From the NCBI GenBank assembly GCA_016867005.1, contig VGKM01000002.1, forward strand, positions 1 to 42,016: 42,016 nt of DNA, read 5' to 3'. Of this stretch, positions 22,957 to 31,694 are shown piece after piece; the stretch's first letter is position 1, and every line of letters starts with the position of its first letter. Made by a program: the position numbers and the translations under genes. The notes below the pieces were generated by a model that was given only the letters and a program-made list of their open reading frames with translations, was not told the origin of the DNA and ran no database searches. The stretch comes from Candidatus Omnitrophota bacterium (GTDB lineage Bacteria; Omnitrophota; Gorgyraeia; Gygaellales; Profunditerraquicolaceae).

Positions 22957-23752
22957 AATACTCCCCCTTGTAAACTATTCTGGCTCTGCCCTCCAGCCAG
23001 ACATTAGAAAATTTATTTATTTTCCTGTCAAAATAAACTTTTAACACTTCCCCGCTCTTGGTGTGGACATTTATTTTTCCCACTGAGCCGGTTTTTAATG
23101 CAAAAATCAAAGCCGAAGCAACACTGCCCGTTCCGCAGGCCAATGTCTCATCTTCTACGCCTCTTTCATAAGTGCGTATTTTAAAAGAATCATTATTCAG
23201 CACTTCGATAATATCTACGTTAGTGCCTTTGGGCGCGAATTTCTTATTGAAGCGGACCAAAGGTGCGATTTCTTTAAGGTTTATTTTGTCCAACCCTTCT
23301 GCAAAGATCACGGCATGAGGGACTCCGGTATCAATAAAATTTACTTTGATATTACGCAAACCAGCCCTAATCAAAATATCCTGCTTTAAATCCTTTGGGG
23401 CGGTTAATTTTATCTTTACGTTATCGCCGCATACCATTGCCTCGATAATCCCTGCCTTTGTCTCAATTTTCAGTGTGCGGCGTGCGGCGTGCGGCGTGCG
23501 GCTAATATATAAAGCGGTGCAACGGGCGCCATTTCCGCACATCTCTGCCTCCGAACCATCGGCATTAAATATCCTCATCCTGATATCAGCAGCTTTTGAC
23601 TTCTCAAGCACCAGTAGCCCGTCAGATCCGATACCGAATTTCCTGTCGCACATGGCCCTGGCTGCACGCGTTAAATCCCTCCCTATCCCGGAATCAACTA
23701 CTACAAAATCATTCCCGGAAGCGACCATTTTTGTGAATTTTATTCTTTTCAT
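22949..23752 (-). CDS. dapF: Diaminopimelate epimerase
   Basis: A 267-aa cofactor-free epimerase that converts LL- to meso-diaminopimelate. The two catalytic cysteines are Cys72 in MCGNGARC and Cys206 in ACGTGS. The ATG at 23752 begins the usual KFTKMVASGNDF; a longer frame from 23788 would overlap lysA by 35 bases with an unlike N-terminus. Only one base lies between the lysA stop and this ATG. Residues 84-93 (SRTPHAARRT) are encoded by four copies of a 7-base repeat, occupying a loop after GARC that has the normal length. Confidence 0.95.
   Translation of the reverse strand: MKRIKFTKMVASGNDFVVVDSGIGRDLTRAARAMCDRKFGIGSDGLLVLEKSKAADIRMRIFNADGSEAEMCGNGARCTALYISRTPHAARRTLKIETKAGIIEAMVCGDNVKIKLTAPKDLKQDILIRAGLRNIKVNFIDTGVPHAVIFAEGLDKINLKEIAPLVRFNKKFAPKGTNVDIIEVLNNDSFKIRTYERGVEDETLACGTGSVASALIFALKTGSVGKINVHTKSGEVLKVYFDRKINKFSNVWLEGRARIVYKGEYYV
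23475..23502. repeat. Four tandem GTGCGGC heptamers within dapF
   Basis: Exactly four copies of the 7-base unit, 28 bases in all. Since seven is not a multiple of three the frame rotates and 21 bases encode RTPHAAR. A related fourfold heptamer array occurs in leuC (37926-37953) and gives a similar AARR peptide. Confidence 0.9.
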
Positions 23753-23753
23753 A

Positions 23754-25016
23754 TCATAATCCCAATAGGAACATCGGTATCTCTTCATTCCTGACTAAGT
23801 CGCCGTAAGCTTCTCTTTTACGGATAACAAAAACCCGGTCGCCGACCACCATCACTTCCTGCGCACGGCACCGTGAATTATAATTACTGGACATACTGAA
23901 TCCATAGGCGCCGGCACCCATAATTGCCAGATGATCTCCGCCTCTTAAAAGAGGCAGCCTTCGTTCTTTGGCAAAGAAATCCCCGCTTTCGCAGATCGGG
24001 CCGACGACATCGGCCAATTCATTCCTGCCGGCAGGTTCCGATAAAGGCAGGATATTATGATACGCCTCGTATAATGCAGGCCTGATCAGGTCATTCATCC
24101 CCGCATCAACAATAATAAATTTCTTTTTTGGGGTACTCTTAATATACAATACTTTGGTTACCAGGATACCGGAATTCCCGACAATAAACCTGCCGGGTTC
24201 CAAGATGATCTTTAAGTTCAGTTTTTTTAAGATCGGGAGTATTTTTTTCGCATATTTCTGTGCGGTCTGAGGTGTTTCACGGTTATAGATTATCCCTAAT
24301 CCGCCGCCGATATTAAAATATTCCAGGCCGATGCCGATCCTTTGCAAATGCCCGATAAAATCAGCTATTTTCTTAATCGCTGCTACAAACGGCTCGCTTT
24401 CGGCAATCTGAGAGCCGATATGGATATGCAGGCCTACGACTTTGACATTCCCGAAATTGTTCCGCAAAAGCAGGATCTTATAGGCGCTATCCAGGTCAAT
24501 GCCGAATTTATTGGTAATCTTGCCGGTTGTAATGAACTTGTGTGTCTTTGCCTCTACATCGGGATTGATACGGATAGCTACGCGCGCTGTTTTCCCCAGC
24601 TTTTTTGAAATACGGTTTATATTCTCAAGCTCCGGCAGCGACTCAACATTAAAAGACAAAATCCCCCGCCTTATCGCTTCTTCAATCTCCCTGTCAGTTT
24701 TTCCGACGGAGGCATAGACAATCCGTTCCGCAGGGCAGCCGGCTTTTAGGGCCCGGAATAACTCCCCGCCTGAGACAATATCAAGGCCTGCGCCTTTATC
24801 AACCAAGGCCTTTAATATACTGATATTAGAATTGGCTTTGACCGAATAACAGATCAATGTATCAACGCTGTCAAAGGCATTTTTTAGCTTCATGTAGTGG
24901 TCAATTAAAGTATGGTAGCTGTACACATAAAGCGGTGTGCCGAATTTCCTGGCCAAATCTTCGATTTTTACTTTTTCGCAGTATAAGTTGTTGTTTACAT
25001 ATTTAAATTCATGCAT
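23754..25016 (-). CDS. lysA: Diaminopimelate decarboxylase
   Basis: A 420-aa fold-type III PLP enzyme making lysine from meso-diaminopimelate. The cofactor lysine is Lys60 in CYSVKANSN. HIHIGSQI, GGGLG, EPGR, CESGDFFA (the active-site Cys from the second subunit) and GAYG are all present. It overlaps argH by eight bases, and its stop is one base from dapF. This fixes the junction between the arginine and lysine halves of the super-operon. Confidence 0.97.
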   Translation of the reverse strand: MHEFKYVNNNLYCEKVKIEDLARKFGTPLYVYSYHTLIDHYMKLKNAFDSVDTLICYSVKANSNISILKALVDKGAGLDIVSGGELFRALKAGCPAERIVYASVGKTDREIEEAIRRGILSFNVESLPELENINRISKKLGKTARVAIRINPDVEAKTHKFITTGKITNKFGIDLDSAYKILLLRNNFGNVKVVGLHIHIGSQIAESEPFVAAIKKIADFIGHLQRIGIGLEYFNIGGGLGIIYNRETPQTAQKYAKKILPILKKLNLKIILEPGRFIVGNSGILVTKVLYIKSTPKKKFIIVDAGMNDLIRPALYEAYHNILPLSEPAGRNELADVVGPICESGDFFAKERRLPLLRGGDHLAIMGAGAYGFSMSSNYNSRCRAQEVMVVGDRVFVIRKREAYGDLVRNEEIPMFLLGL

Positions 25017-26388
25017 TTAACCTTTTACTCCAAATGTTAAGCTGCTTTAAAACAAGTTTTTCCGCGGTACCGCCGTAACTTGTCTTTAAATTTACTGAAG
25101 CCCATGCATTCAGTATTCTTCTTACATCCGGCGCAAGGCGCGGGGAATACTTCTTAAGCTGGGCACTGCTTAAGCTTGAGATCTTTTTTCCTTTATCCAG
25201 GCAATCTTTTACCATCCTGCCTACGATATCGTGCGCTTCCCTGTAAGAAGTGCCTTTTTTAATCAGGTATTCAACGATATCCACGGAAAAAAGCGATTCA
25301 TCGGCCAATTTTGCCGCGATCGCTTCTTTTTCAACAACAATATTGCCAAACAATGCTATCAAAATCTCCAGGATCTCCTTTATTGTATCAATAGAATCAA
25401 ATAACGGTGGCTTATCAAGCTGCATATCCCTGTTATAAGACAGCGGAAGCCCTTTCATTAAAATCATGACGCTTGATAGATTGCCGTGGATCTTGCCTAC
25501 AGAACCCCTGATGAGTTCCAAAACATCGGGATTCTTCTTATGCGGCATGATACTGGAACCGGTACAGAAAGAAAAATCTATATCGATGAAATTAAACTCT
25601 TTGGTCGACCAAAGGATCAGGTCCTCTGAGATCCGCGAAAGATGCACCGAGAGGATCGCCAGGGCTGATAACGTTTCCAGGATATAATCCCTGTCACTGA
25701 CAGAATCAATGCTGTTTTGCGTCACATATTTAAACCCCAGTTGCGACTGGACATAGCTCCTGTCGATAGGAAGGCCAGAGCCGGACAAGGCACATGCCCC
25801 CAACGGCATAGAATCAATCCTTTCCTTTGCATCGGTTAATCTTTGCTTATCCCTCTGGAGGCACTCGATATAAGCCAAAAGATGGTGTGCCAATAGAACG
25901 CATTGAGCTACCTGTAAATGTGTATATCCGGGGATGATCACATATCTATTCGCTTTGGCAAATTTCAGAATAGATTTCTGCAGCAAGCCGATCAACTCAG
26001 TGGATTCGTTTATTTCGTCTTTAAGGTACATTTTTACATCCAGGGCAACCTGGTCGTTCCTGGAACGGGCGGTATGCAGCTTTCCTGCAACAGGGCCTAT
26101 TTTTTTAAATAGCATATCCTGAATATTCGAATGCACATCCTCTGCCTGATAATCAAACTTAAATTTCCCTCTCTCGATATCTTTTAAAATAAAACTAAGC
26201 CCCTTAATAATCAAAGCGGAATCCCTGCCCGGGATTATTTTCTGTTTCCCGAGCATTTTAGCATGCGCAATACTGCCCACAATATCGTATTTTGCTAACC
26301 GCTTATCGAAAGAAATACTCGAGGTGAATTTATCGGTCAAAACTGAAGTTTTTTTGTTGAACCTGCTACCCCAAAGCTTTTTAGCCAT
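25009..26388 (-). CDS. argH: Argininosuccinate lyase
   Basis: A 459-aa enzyme splitting argininosuccinate to arginine and fumarate, the last arginine step. The signature GSSIMPHKKNPD contains the catalytic Ser loop; TARSRNDQVA and GYTHLQ are further substrate motifs. The ATG at 26388 is chosen because AGGA lies seven bases before it; the upstream GTG at 26400 is itself part of that ribosome site. Nineteen bases separate it from argG. Confidence 0.97.
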   Translation of the reverse strand: MAKKLWGSRFNKKTSVLTDKFTSSISFDKRLAKYDIVGSIAHAKMLGKQKIIPGRDSALIIKGLSFILKDIERGKFKFDYQAEDVHSNIQDMLFKKIGPVAGKLHTARSRNDQVALDVKMYLKDEINESTELIGLLQKSILKFAKANRYVIIPGYTHLQVAQCVLLAHHLLAYIECLQRDKQRLTDAKERIDSMPLGACALSGSGLPIDRSYVQSQLGFKYVTQNSIDSVSDRDYILETLSALAILSVHLSRISEDLILWSTKEFNFIDIDFSFCTGSSIMPHKKNPDVLELIRGSVGKIHGNLSSVMILMKGLPLSYNRDMQLDKPPLFDSIDTIKEILEILIALFGNIVVEKEAIAAKLADESLFSVDIVEYLIKKGTSYREAHDIVGRMVKDCLDKGKKISSLSSAQLKKYSPRLAPDVRRILNAWASVNLKTSYGGTAEKLVLKQLNIWSKRLNA

Positions 26389-26407
26389 TTTTTTCCTCAC
26401 CTGCGTC

Positions 26408-27589
26408 CTATCTTTTATAAGGCATGCCCCAAATCTTTATAAACCCCTCTGCGAGCTTCTGGTCAAACTTATCCTCTTTGCCGTAAGTACTTAATTCCTT
26501 TTTATAAAGAGAGTGCTTTGATTTCCTGGATACGGCATTACAGGCGCCTTTAAACAACTTGAGTTTTATGCTGCCGGAAACATACTGTTGCGATGATTCA
26601 ATAAATTTATCCAGGGCCTCTTTTAAAGGAGAAAACCATAGCCCGTAATAAACAAGTTCCGAATATTTTAAGGCGATGACCTCTTTAAAATGCGCCAATT
26701 CCCTGTCCAGCACAACGCTTTCCAGTTCTTTATGGGCGGTATAAAGGATCGTCGCTGCCGGTGCCTCGTAAATTTCCCGGGATTTAATGCCGACTAGCCT
26801 ATTTTCCACCAGATCAGACCTGCCGACCCCAAACATCCCGCCGATTTCATTCAGCATGCTTATCAGGGCCTTTAATTTATATGCCTTGCCGTCTATTTTC
26901 TTAGGGACGCCCTTTTCGAAATAAATCTCTATGTATTTGGCATAGCTCATCGTGCCGGTCGGCCCTTTAGTGATCATATACGCGCTCTCAGGGGGCTCCT
27001 GCTCCAAGTCCTCCAGGATGCCTGATTCAATACTGATGCCCCATAGGTTCCTGTCAATACTGTAGGGCTTTTTTTTGGTAACATCTATCGGGATATTATG
27101 CATCTGGGCATATTCAATCTCTTCTTCCCGTGATTTAAATTCCCATCCCCTTACAGGAGCGATGATTTCCAATTTAGGATCGAGTATCGCTGATGCGACT
27201 TCGATCCTCACCTGGTCATTCCCTTTTCCGGTACAACCGTGCGCTATTGCCTGTGCTTTTTCTTTATGCGCAATTTCAACCAGGTATTTTGCGATTAACG
27301 GCCTGCCTAATGCCGTAGCTAAAAGATACTTTCCTTCATAGATTGCGCCTGCCTTTAACGCGGGAAGGACAAAATCTTCGGCGAATTCATCCTGCAGGTC
27401 TTTAATATAGACCTTGCTTGCGCCGGCAGCATATGCCCTTTTTTCTATGGCAGAGATATTTTCGCCCTGGCCTAAACCCTGGCCTAAATCTGCCATAAAA
27501 CATACCACTTCATAGCCTTGTTCAGACAACCATTTGACTATACAAGATGTATCCAGCCCTCCCGAGTATGCCAATATGACTTTTTTCAT
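26408..27589 (-). CDS. argG: Argininosuccinate synthase
   Basis: A 393-aa enzyme joining citrulline and aspartate with ATP. The PP-loop AYSGGLDTS is at the N-terminus; GCTGKGNDQVR and the C-terminal SLYKKELSTYG follow family pattern. Size is typical for the bacterial class. The start overlaps the argF stop as ATGA, with AGGAG eight bases upstream. Confidence 0.98.
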   Translation of the reverse strand: MKKVILAYSGGLDTSCIVKWLSEQGYEVVCFMADLGQGLGQGENISAIEKRAYAAGASKVYIKDLQDEFAEDFVLPALKAGAIYEGKYLLATALGRPLIAKYLVEIAHKEKAQAIAHGCTGKGNDQVRIEVASAILDPKLEIIAPVRGWEFKSREEEIEYAQMHNIPIDVTKKKPYSIDRNLWGISIESGILEDLEQEPPESAYMITKGPTGTMSYAKYIEIYFEKGVPKKIDGKAYKLKALISMLNEIGGMFGVGRSDLVENRLVGIKSREIYEAPAATILYTAHKELESVVLDRELAHFKEVIALKYSELVYYGLWFSPLKEALDKFIESSQQYVSGSIKLKLFKGACNAVSRKSKHSLYKKELSTYGKEDKFDQKLAEGFIKIWGMPYKR

Positions 27590-28488
27590 TTTTTTGCTCC
27601 TAACAACTTGATTAAAATTGCCTTCTGCACATGCATCCTGTTTTCCGCCTCATCAAATACAACAGATTGAGGGCTGTCAATCGCCCCGTCGGTTATCTCC
27701 TGGCCCCTGTGCGCAGGCAGGCAATGCATAACTAATGCCCCCTTGTTAGCAAAGCTTAACAGTTTCTGATTGACCTGAAAAGGTTTGAATATTTCTTTTC
27801 TCTTTTCCGCCTCGTCTTCCTGCCCCATACTTGCCCAGACATCGGTATAAACCACATCTGCCCCTTTTGCTGCCTCAATCGGGTCATTAAATAATCTTAC
27901 GGAACCACCCGCTGCCCGGACAACAGAGCTTTCCGGCTCAAATCCTGCAGGCGTAGCAACATTTATTTTCATGCCCGTCTTAAAACACGCGTAGATGAGC
28001 GAATTACAAACATTATTGCCGTCTCCGGTATAAACCAGGGTCTTGCCTTTTAAGCTTTTTAATTTTTCTTTTACCGTAAAAATATCCGCCAGCGCCTGGC
28101 AAGGATGCGAAAAATCCGATAAGCCGTTTATCACGGGGATTGATGCAAATTTTGCCATTTCCAGGACATTTTTATGTTCATAGGTCCTCAGGACTATCCC
28201 GTCGCAATACCGGCTGAGGGTTTTTGCTACATCATGGATGGACTCCCTGACGCCCAGGTTTATTTCATCCGGGCCAAGGTAAATCGAGTTCCCTCCCAAT
28301 TGATACATCCCGACCTCAAAAGAGACCCGCGTCCTGTTGGAGGGCTTCTGAAAAATCAAGGCAATGGTCTTGCCCGATAAGGCCTTGGCAAACTTGGATT
28401 TATTTTTCTTAAGTTTTCCGGTTAATTCAAAAATCGCCTGAATTTCTTTTGGGTCCATGTCACTAATCGAAATAAAATCCTTCTTCAC
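27586..28488 (-). CDS. argF: Ornithine carbamoyltransferase, GTG start
   Basis: A 300-aa enzyme that forms citrulline from ornithine and carbamoyl phosphate. Carbamoyl-phosphate motif SNRTRVSFE, HPCQALAD, and the ornithine loop HCLPAHRGQEI are intact. The start codon is GTG, supported by GGAGG ten bases upstream and by the N-terminal alignment; no ATG is close. The argD stop is four bases before it. Confidence 0.97.
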   Translation of the reverse strand: MKKDFISISDMDPKEIQAIFELTGKLKKNKSKFAKALSGKTIALIFQKPSNRTRVSFEVGMYQLGGNSIYLGPDEINLGVRESIHDVAKTLSRYCDGIVLRTYEHKNVLEMAKFASIPVINGLSDFSHPCQALADIFTVKEKLKSLKGKTLVYTGDGNNVCNSLIYACFKTGMKINVATPAGFEPESSVVRAAGGSVRLFNDPIEAAKGADVVYTDVWASMGQEDEAEKRKEIFKPFQVNQKLLSFANKGALVMHCLPAHRGQEITDGAIDSPQSVVFDEAENRMHVQKAILIKLLGAKK

Positions 28489-28492
28489 CCTT

Positions 28493-29674
28493 TTAACCCT
28501 CCGTTGCCATAAATACGTTATTTAATATCGCCATAGCCTTGTCTATCTCTTTCTTTGTAATATTGAGCGCCGGCATTAACCTGAGGACTTTCCCATGGGT
28601 ACAATTGATCAACAATCCCTTTTCAATGCAGGACTCGACGATTTTTTTCCCTTCCAAATTAAGCTCAACGCCAAACATAAGCCCTATACCCCTTATTTCT
28701 TTTATCAAAGAAAATCTGCTTTTCAACTGTTCTAATTTCGTTAATAGATACTCCCCCATTTTTTGGGAATTTAAAAGCAGTTTTTCTTTTTTAACCGCAG
28801 TCAATACCGCCAGTGCCGCCCTTGAAACCAAAGGCGAACCCCCGAAAGTCGAAGCATGCATTCCCGGGCCCAAAGTATCTGCAATTTCTTTCTTAACCAC
28901 CATGGCACCTATCGGCAGGCCTCCGCCCAATGCCTTGGCAAGCGTCATGATATCAGGAGTAATGCCGTAGTTTTGGTAACAAAAATATTTTCCGGTCCTG
29001 CCGATGCCTGTTTGCACTTCATCAATAATAAGGAGCAGCTTCTTCTCGTCGCAAATCTTTCTTAGTTCCAAAACAAACTGTTTATCCGCAATATTGACAC
29101 CGCCTTCCCCCTGGACCAGTTCCAGCATGATTGCTATGGTCTTATCAGTTAAAGCATTCTTTACCGCATCAATATCGTTGAATTTGACGGATTTAAAGCC
29201 GGCTAACAGGGGCTGGAAACCTTCTTGATACTTACCCTGAGCCGTAGCTGACAAAGCGCCCATAGTCCTGCCGTGAAAAGAATCAAAAAATGTAATTATT
29301 TCAAATTTCCCCGAACCGTATTTCCTGGCAAACTTGATAGCCGCTTCATTTGCTTCCGCTCCCGAATTACAGAAAAAAACCTTCCCCGGATAAGAACAAT
29401 CTATAATTGCCTTGGCTAGTTTTGCCTGCGGCAAATGATAATAATTATTAGGGATAAAAATAAGCTTCTTTACCTGATCCCTGATTGCCTGCATTACTTT
29501 AGGATGGCAATGCCCTAAATTACCCACTCCCCATCCCGGGAAAAAATCCAGATAGGCCTTGTTATGTATATCCCAAAGCTTACTGCCCTTTCCTTTGGTG
29601 AACACTAAAGGCACCTTGGTATAAGTAGGCATTATATTGTCGTTATAACTGGAAAAAACCTGCTCTATCTTCAT
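28493..29674 (-). CDS. argD: Acetylornithine aminotransferase
   Basis: A 393-aa class III PLP aminotransferase converting N-acetylglutamate semialdehyde to N-acetylornithine. Lys247 in TLAKALGGGLPIGAM binds PLP; NSGAEANEAAIKFAR and DEVQTGIGRTG are conserved. It could also act on succinyl-diaminopimelate intermediates, but with DapL present this is not needed. The start overlaps the argB stop by the ATGA arrangement. Confidence 0.96.
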   Translation of the reverse strand: MKIEQVFSSYNDNIMPTYTKVPLVFTKGKGSKLWDIHNKAYLDFFPGWGVGNLGHCHPKVMQAIRDQVKKLIFIPNNYYHLPQAKLAKAIIDCSYPGKVFFCNSGAEANEAAIKFARKYGSGKFEIITFFDSFHGRTMGALSATAQGKYQEGFQPLLAGFKSVKFNDIDAVKNALTDKTIAIMLELVQGEGGVNIADKQFVLELRKICDEKKLLLIIDEVQTGIGRTGKYFCYQNYGITPDIMTLAKALGGGLPIGAMVVKKEIADTLGPGMHASTFGGSPLVSRAALAVLTAVKKEKLLLNSQKMGEYLLTKLEQLKSRFSLIKEIRGIGLMFGVELNLEGKKIVESCIEKGLLINCTHGKVLRLMPALNITKKEIDKAMAILNNVFMATEG

Positions 29675-30525
29675 TTTACTATTTCCGTCCCGACTCCCTC
29701 ATTAGTGAATATTTCAAGCAGAAGCCCGTGCGATATACGCGCATCGATCATATGGGTCTTTTTTACATCGCCTTTCAGCGCTTCAATACAGGCCTTTGCC
29801 TTAGGGATCATCCCCTGCTGCACGACGTTTTCATTTATCAACCCTTCTGCTTCCTCAATCGTCAATGTTGAAATAAAAGAATGCGGGTCATCGGCCCTGC
29901 GCATAATCCCCAGGACATTAGTAAGCATGACTAATTTCTCGGCCTTAAGCGCCACAGCTATATTAGCTGCTGCTTCATCGGCATTCACATTATATGTTTT
30001 TCTATCAGTTCCCCTGCCCATAGGCAATATCACGGCTATTTTATCATACCTGAGAGCTTCCAAAATAGGGTCCGTATTTATCCCGACTATATGCCCGACT
30101 AATCCCAGGTCGATCTTGGCTTTCTTTTTCTCTGCCTGGATGACTTTATCGTCTTTGCCGTTTAAGGCAACTGCCTTTGCGCCCAATTCTGAGATTTCCT
30201 CAACGATCGTATTGTTTAATTTCAGTAATTCCTCTCCTACCACCTTTAGCGTCTCTTCGTCGGTTACCCGCATCCCGTCTACAAACTCCGCTTTTTTTCC
30301 GCTTGTGCGCATGCGGTCGCTGATATTGGGGCCTCCGCCGTGGACCAAGACCGGCCTTAAACCCATGAAATTCAAAAAAACTATATCCTCCAATATCGCC
30401 TTTCTGATCTTATCATCCCCCAGGATGCTTCCGCCGTATTTGATAACTATCACTTTTTTATGGAATTTCTTAATATAAGGCAGTGCTTCAACCAGCACTT
30501 CGGCTTTCTTAATTGCTTCTTCCAT
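29671..30525 (-). CDS. argB: Acetylglutamate kinase, probably arginine-regulated
   Basis: A 284-aa amino-acid kinase for the second arginine step. IKYGGSILGDD and LVHGGGPNIS form the ATP and substrate sites. An extra N-terminal helix (AIKKAEVLVEALPYIKKF) and the C-terminal LLEIFTNEGVGTEIV match the hexameric, arginine-inhibited type such as that of Thermotoga, so feedback control is likely though untested. A 20-base palindrome stands 12 bases before the start. In that region a GGGAAAG-like ribosome site can be seen. Confidence 0.96.
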   Translation of the reverse strand: MEEAIKKAEVLVEALPYIKKFHKKVIVIKYGGSILGDDKIRKAILEDIVFLNFMGLRPVLVHGGGPNISDRMRTSGKKAEFVDGMRVTDEETLKVVGEELLKLNNTIVEEISELGAKAVALNGKDDKVIQAEKKKAKIDLGLVGHIVGINTDPILEALRYDKIAVILPMGRGTDRKTYNVNADEAAANIAVALKAEKLVMLTNVLGIMRRADDPHSFISTLTIEEAEGLINENVVQQGMIPKAKACIEALKGDVKKTHMIDARISHGLLLEIFTNEGVGTEIVK

Positions 30526-30537
30526 GCTTTCCCTTTC

Positions 30538-30557
30538 CCTGCCTGCCGGCAGGCAGG
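30538..30557. repeat. Perfect 20-base palindrome between argJ and argB
   Basis: CCTGCCTGCCGGCAGGCAGG is its own reverse complement over all 20 bases. It directly follows the argJ stop codon. It is 19/20 identical to the element at 36904-36923 in leuD, so both belong to one dispersed family. The lack of a T run makes it a poor terminator. Confidence 0.9.
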
Positions 30558-31694
30558 TTAATTATACTCGGCATTTATTTTAACGTATTCCGGGGTAAGG
30601 TCAGACGTAAAAACAACGGCATCGGATTTACCCACGCCCAAGGAAACCAAAACATTGATTTCTTTTTTCTTTAAAGAGCTTACTTTAATTTTAATACTAT
30701 CCTCCCTGACTGCTATCCCGCTTGCGCCTACTGCAGCTACAATCCTTCCGAAATTGGGATTTTCTCCGAAAACCGCCGTCTTAAAAAGATTGGAATTTGC
30801 AATTGCAAGGCATGCGGTTTTTGCCTCGCTTTTATTCCTGGCGCCTATTACTTTTATAATGATGAATTTTGTCGCGCCCTCGCCGTCTTTAACGATTGAT
30901 TGTGCCAGATCAATACAAACCGTGTTTAATGCCTTAAGAAACGCCTGGTAGGAACTGCCGCCGTTAATGAGCAGGTTATCTGCCGCCCCGTTAGCCATTA
31001 CAATCACAGTATCGTTGGTGCTCATACAGCCATCGACAGTTATGCAGTTAAAAGAATTATTTACCGCCTCAACCAGTGCTTTTTTCAGAATGCCCTTTTC
31101 GATATTGGCATCGGTAAAGATAAAAGAAAGCATTGTCGCCATGTTGGGCGCGATCATACCGGCGCCCTTAGCAATCCCGCAGATCGTCACTTTCTTCTTC
31201 CCGATTTTAAACTGGGCTGTTACCTCTTTAGCAAAAGTATCGGTAGTCATGATTGCAAGCTTTGCCTTATCGATCCCTTTCCTGGAGAGCCCTTTTACCA
31301 ATACCGGCACAGCATTCATGATCTTTTTTATGGGAAGCGGCTTGCCGATTACCCCTGTTGAAGCCACCAATACTTCCCTTTGCGACAACCCTAAATATTT
31401 AGCGGCAGAACCAGCCTCGGCTTCTGCATCTTCTAACCCTCTTTTGCCTGTAAAGCAATTGGCATTACCGCTATTAGCAATAATCGCCTGATGAGATGAA
31501 CTGGCTAAAAGGTGTTTTTTAGAAACAACCAAAGGCGCAGCGATGATTTTGTTAGCCGTAAATACACACGAGGCCTTTGCGGGGATTTCGGAATAATATA
31601 AAGCAAGGTCAACTTTACCATTATTTCTTATCCCGGCGCAGGTTGCGCTTGCGGTAAAACCCGCGGGTAGAATAGCTTTATGATATATGGCCAT
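30558..31694 (-). CDS. argJ: Glutamate N-acetyltransferase / ornithine acetyltransferase
   Basis: A 378-aa enzyme of the ArgJ family that moves the acetyl group from acetylornithine to glutamate, recycling it. The precursor cuts itself between Ala186 and Thr187 in KGAGMIAPNMATML; Thr187 is the nucleophile. Residues near the N-terminus and the GCMSTNDT motif are conserved. It removes the need for ArgE; whether it also uses acetyl-CoA, replacing ArgA, cannot be told from sequence. It overlaps argC by one base (TAATG). Confidence 0.97.
   Translation of the reverse strand: MAIYHKAILPAGFTASATCAGIRNNGKVDLALYYSEIPAKASCVFTANKIIAAPLVVSKKHLLASSSHQAIIANSGNANCFTGKRGLEDAEAEAGSAAKYLGLSQREVLVASTGVIGKPLPIKKIMNAVPVLVKGLSRKGIDKAKLAIMTTDTFAKEVTAQFKIGKKKVTICGIAKGAGMIAPNMATMLSFIFTDANIEKGILKKALVEAVNNSFNCITVDGCMSTNDTVIVMANGAADNLLINGGSSYQAFLKALNTVCIDLAQSIVKDGEGATKFIIIKVIGARNKSEAKTACLAIANSNLFKTAVFGENPNFGRIVAAVGASGIAVREDSIKIKVSSLKKKEINVLVSLGVGKSDAVVFTSDLTPEYVKINAEYN

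Noticed and set aside
23475..23502. Tandem repeats as a CRISPR array
   Set aside because: Units are seven bases with no spacers, lie inside dapF, and no cas gene is present.
23753..23788. Longer DapF start at 23788
   Set aside because: It would overlap lysA by 35 bases and add residues not seen at DapF N-termini; the ATG at 23752 fits the family.
20064..25020. Lysine riboswitch for the dap genes
   Set aside because: The genes overlap or nearly touch; the only larger gap (21953-22050) lacks the long conserved L-box structure.
29705..30478. Plus-strand open frame of 257 codons
   Set aside because: It is entirely antisense to argB, has no ribosome site, and its protein has no recognisable motif.
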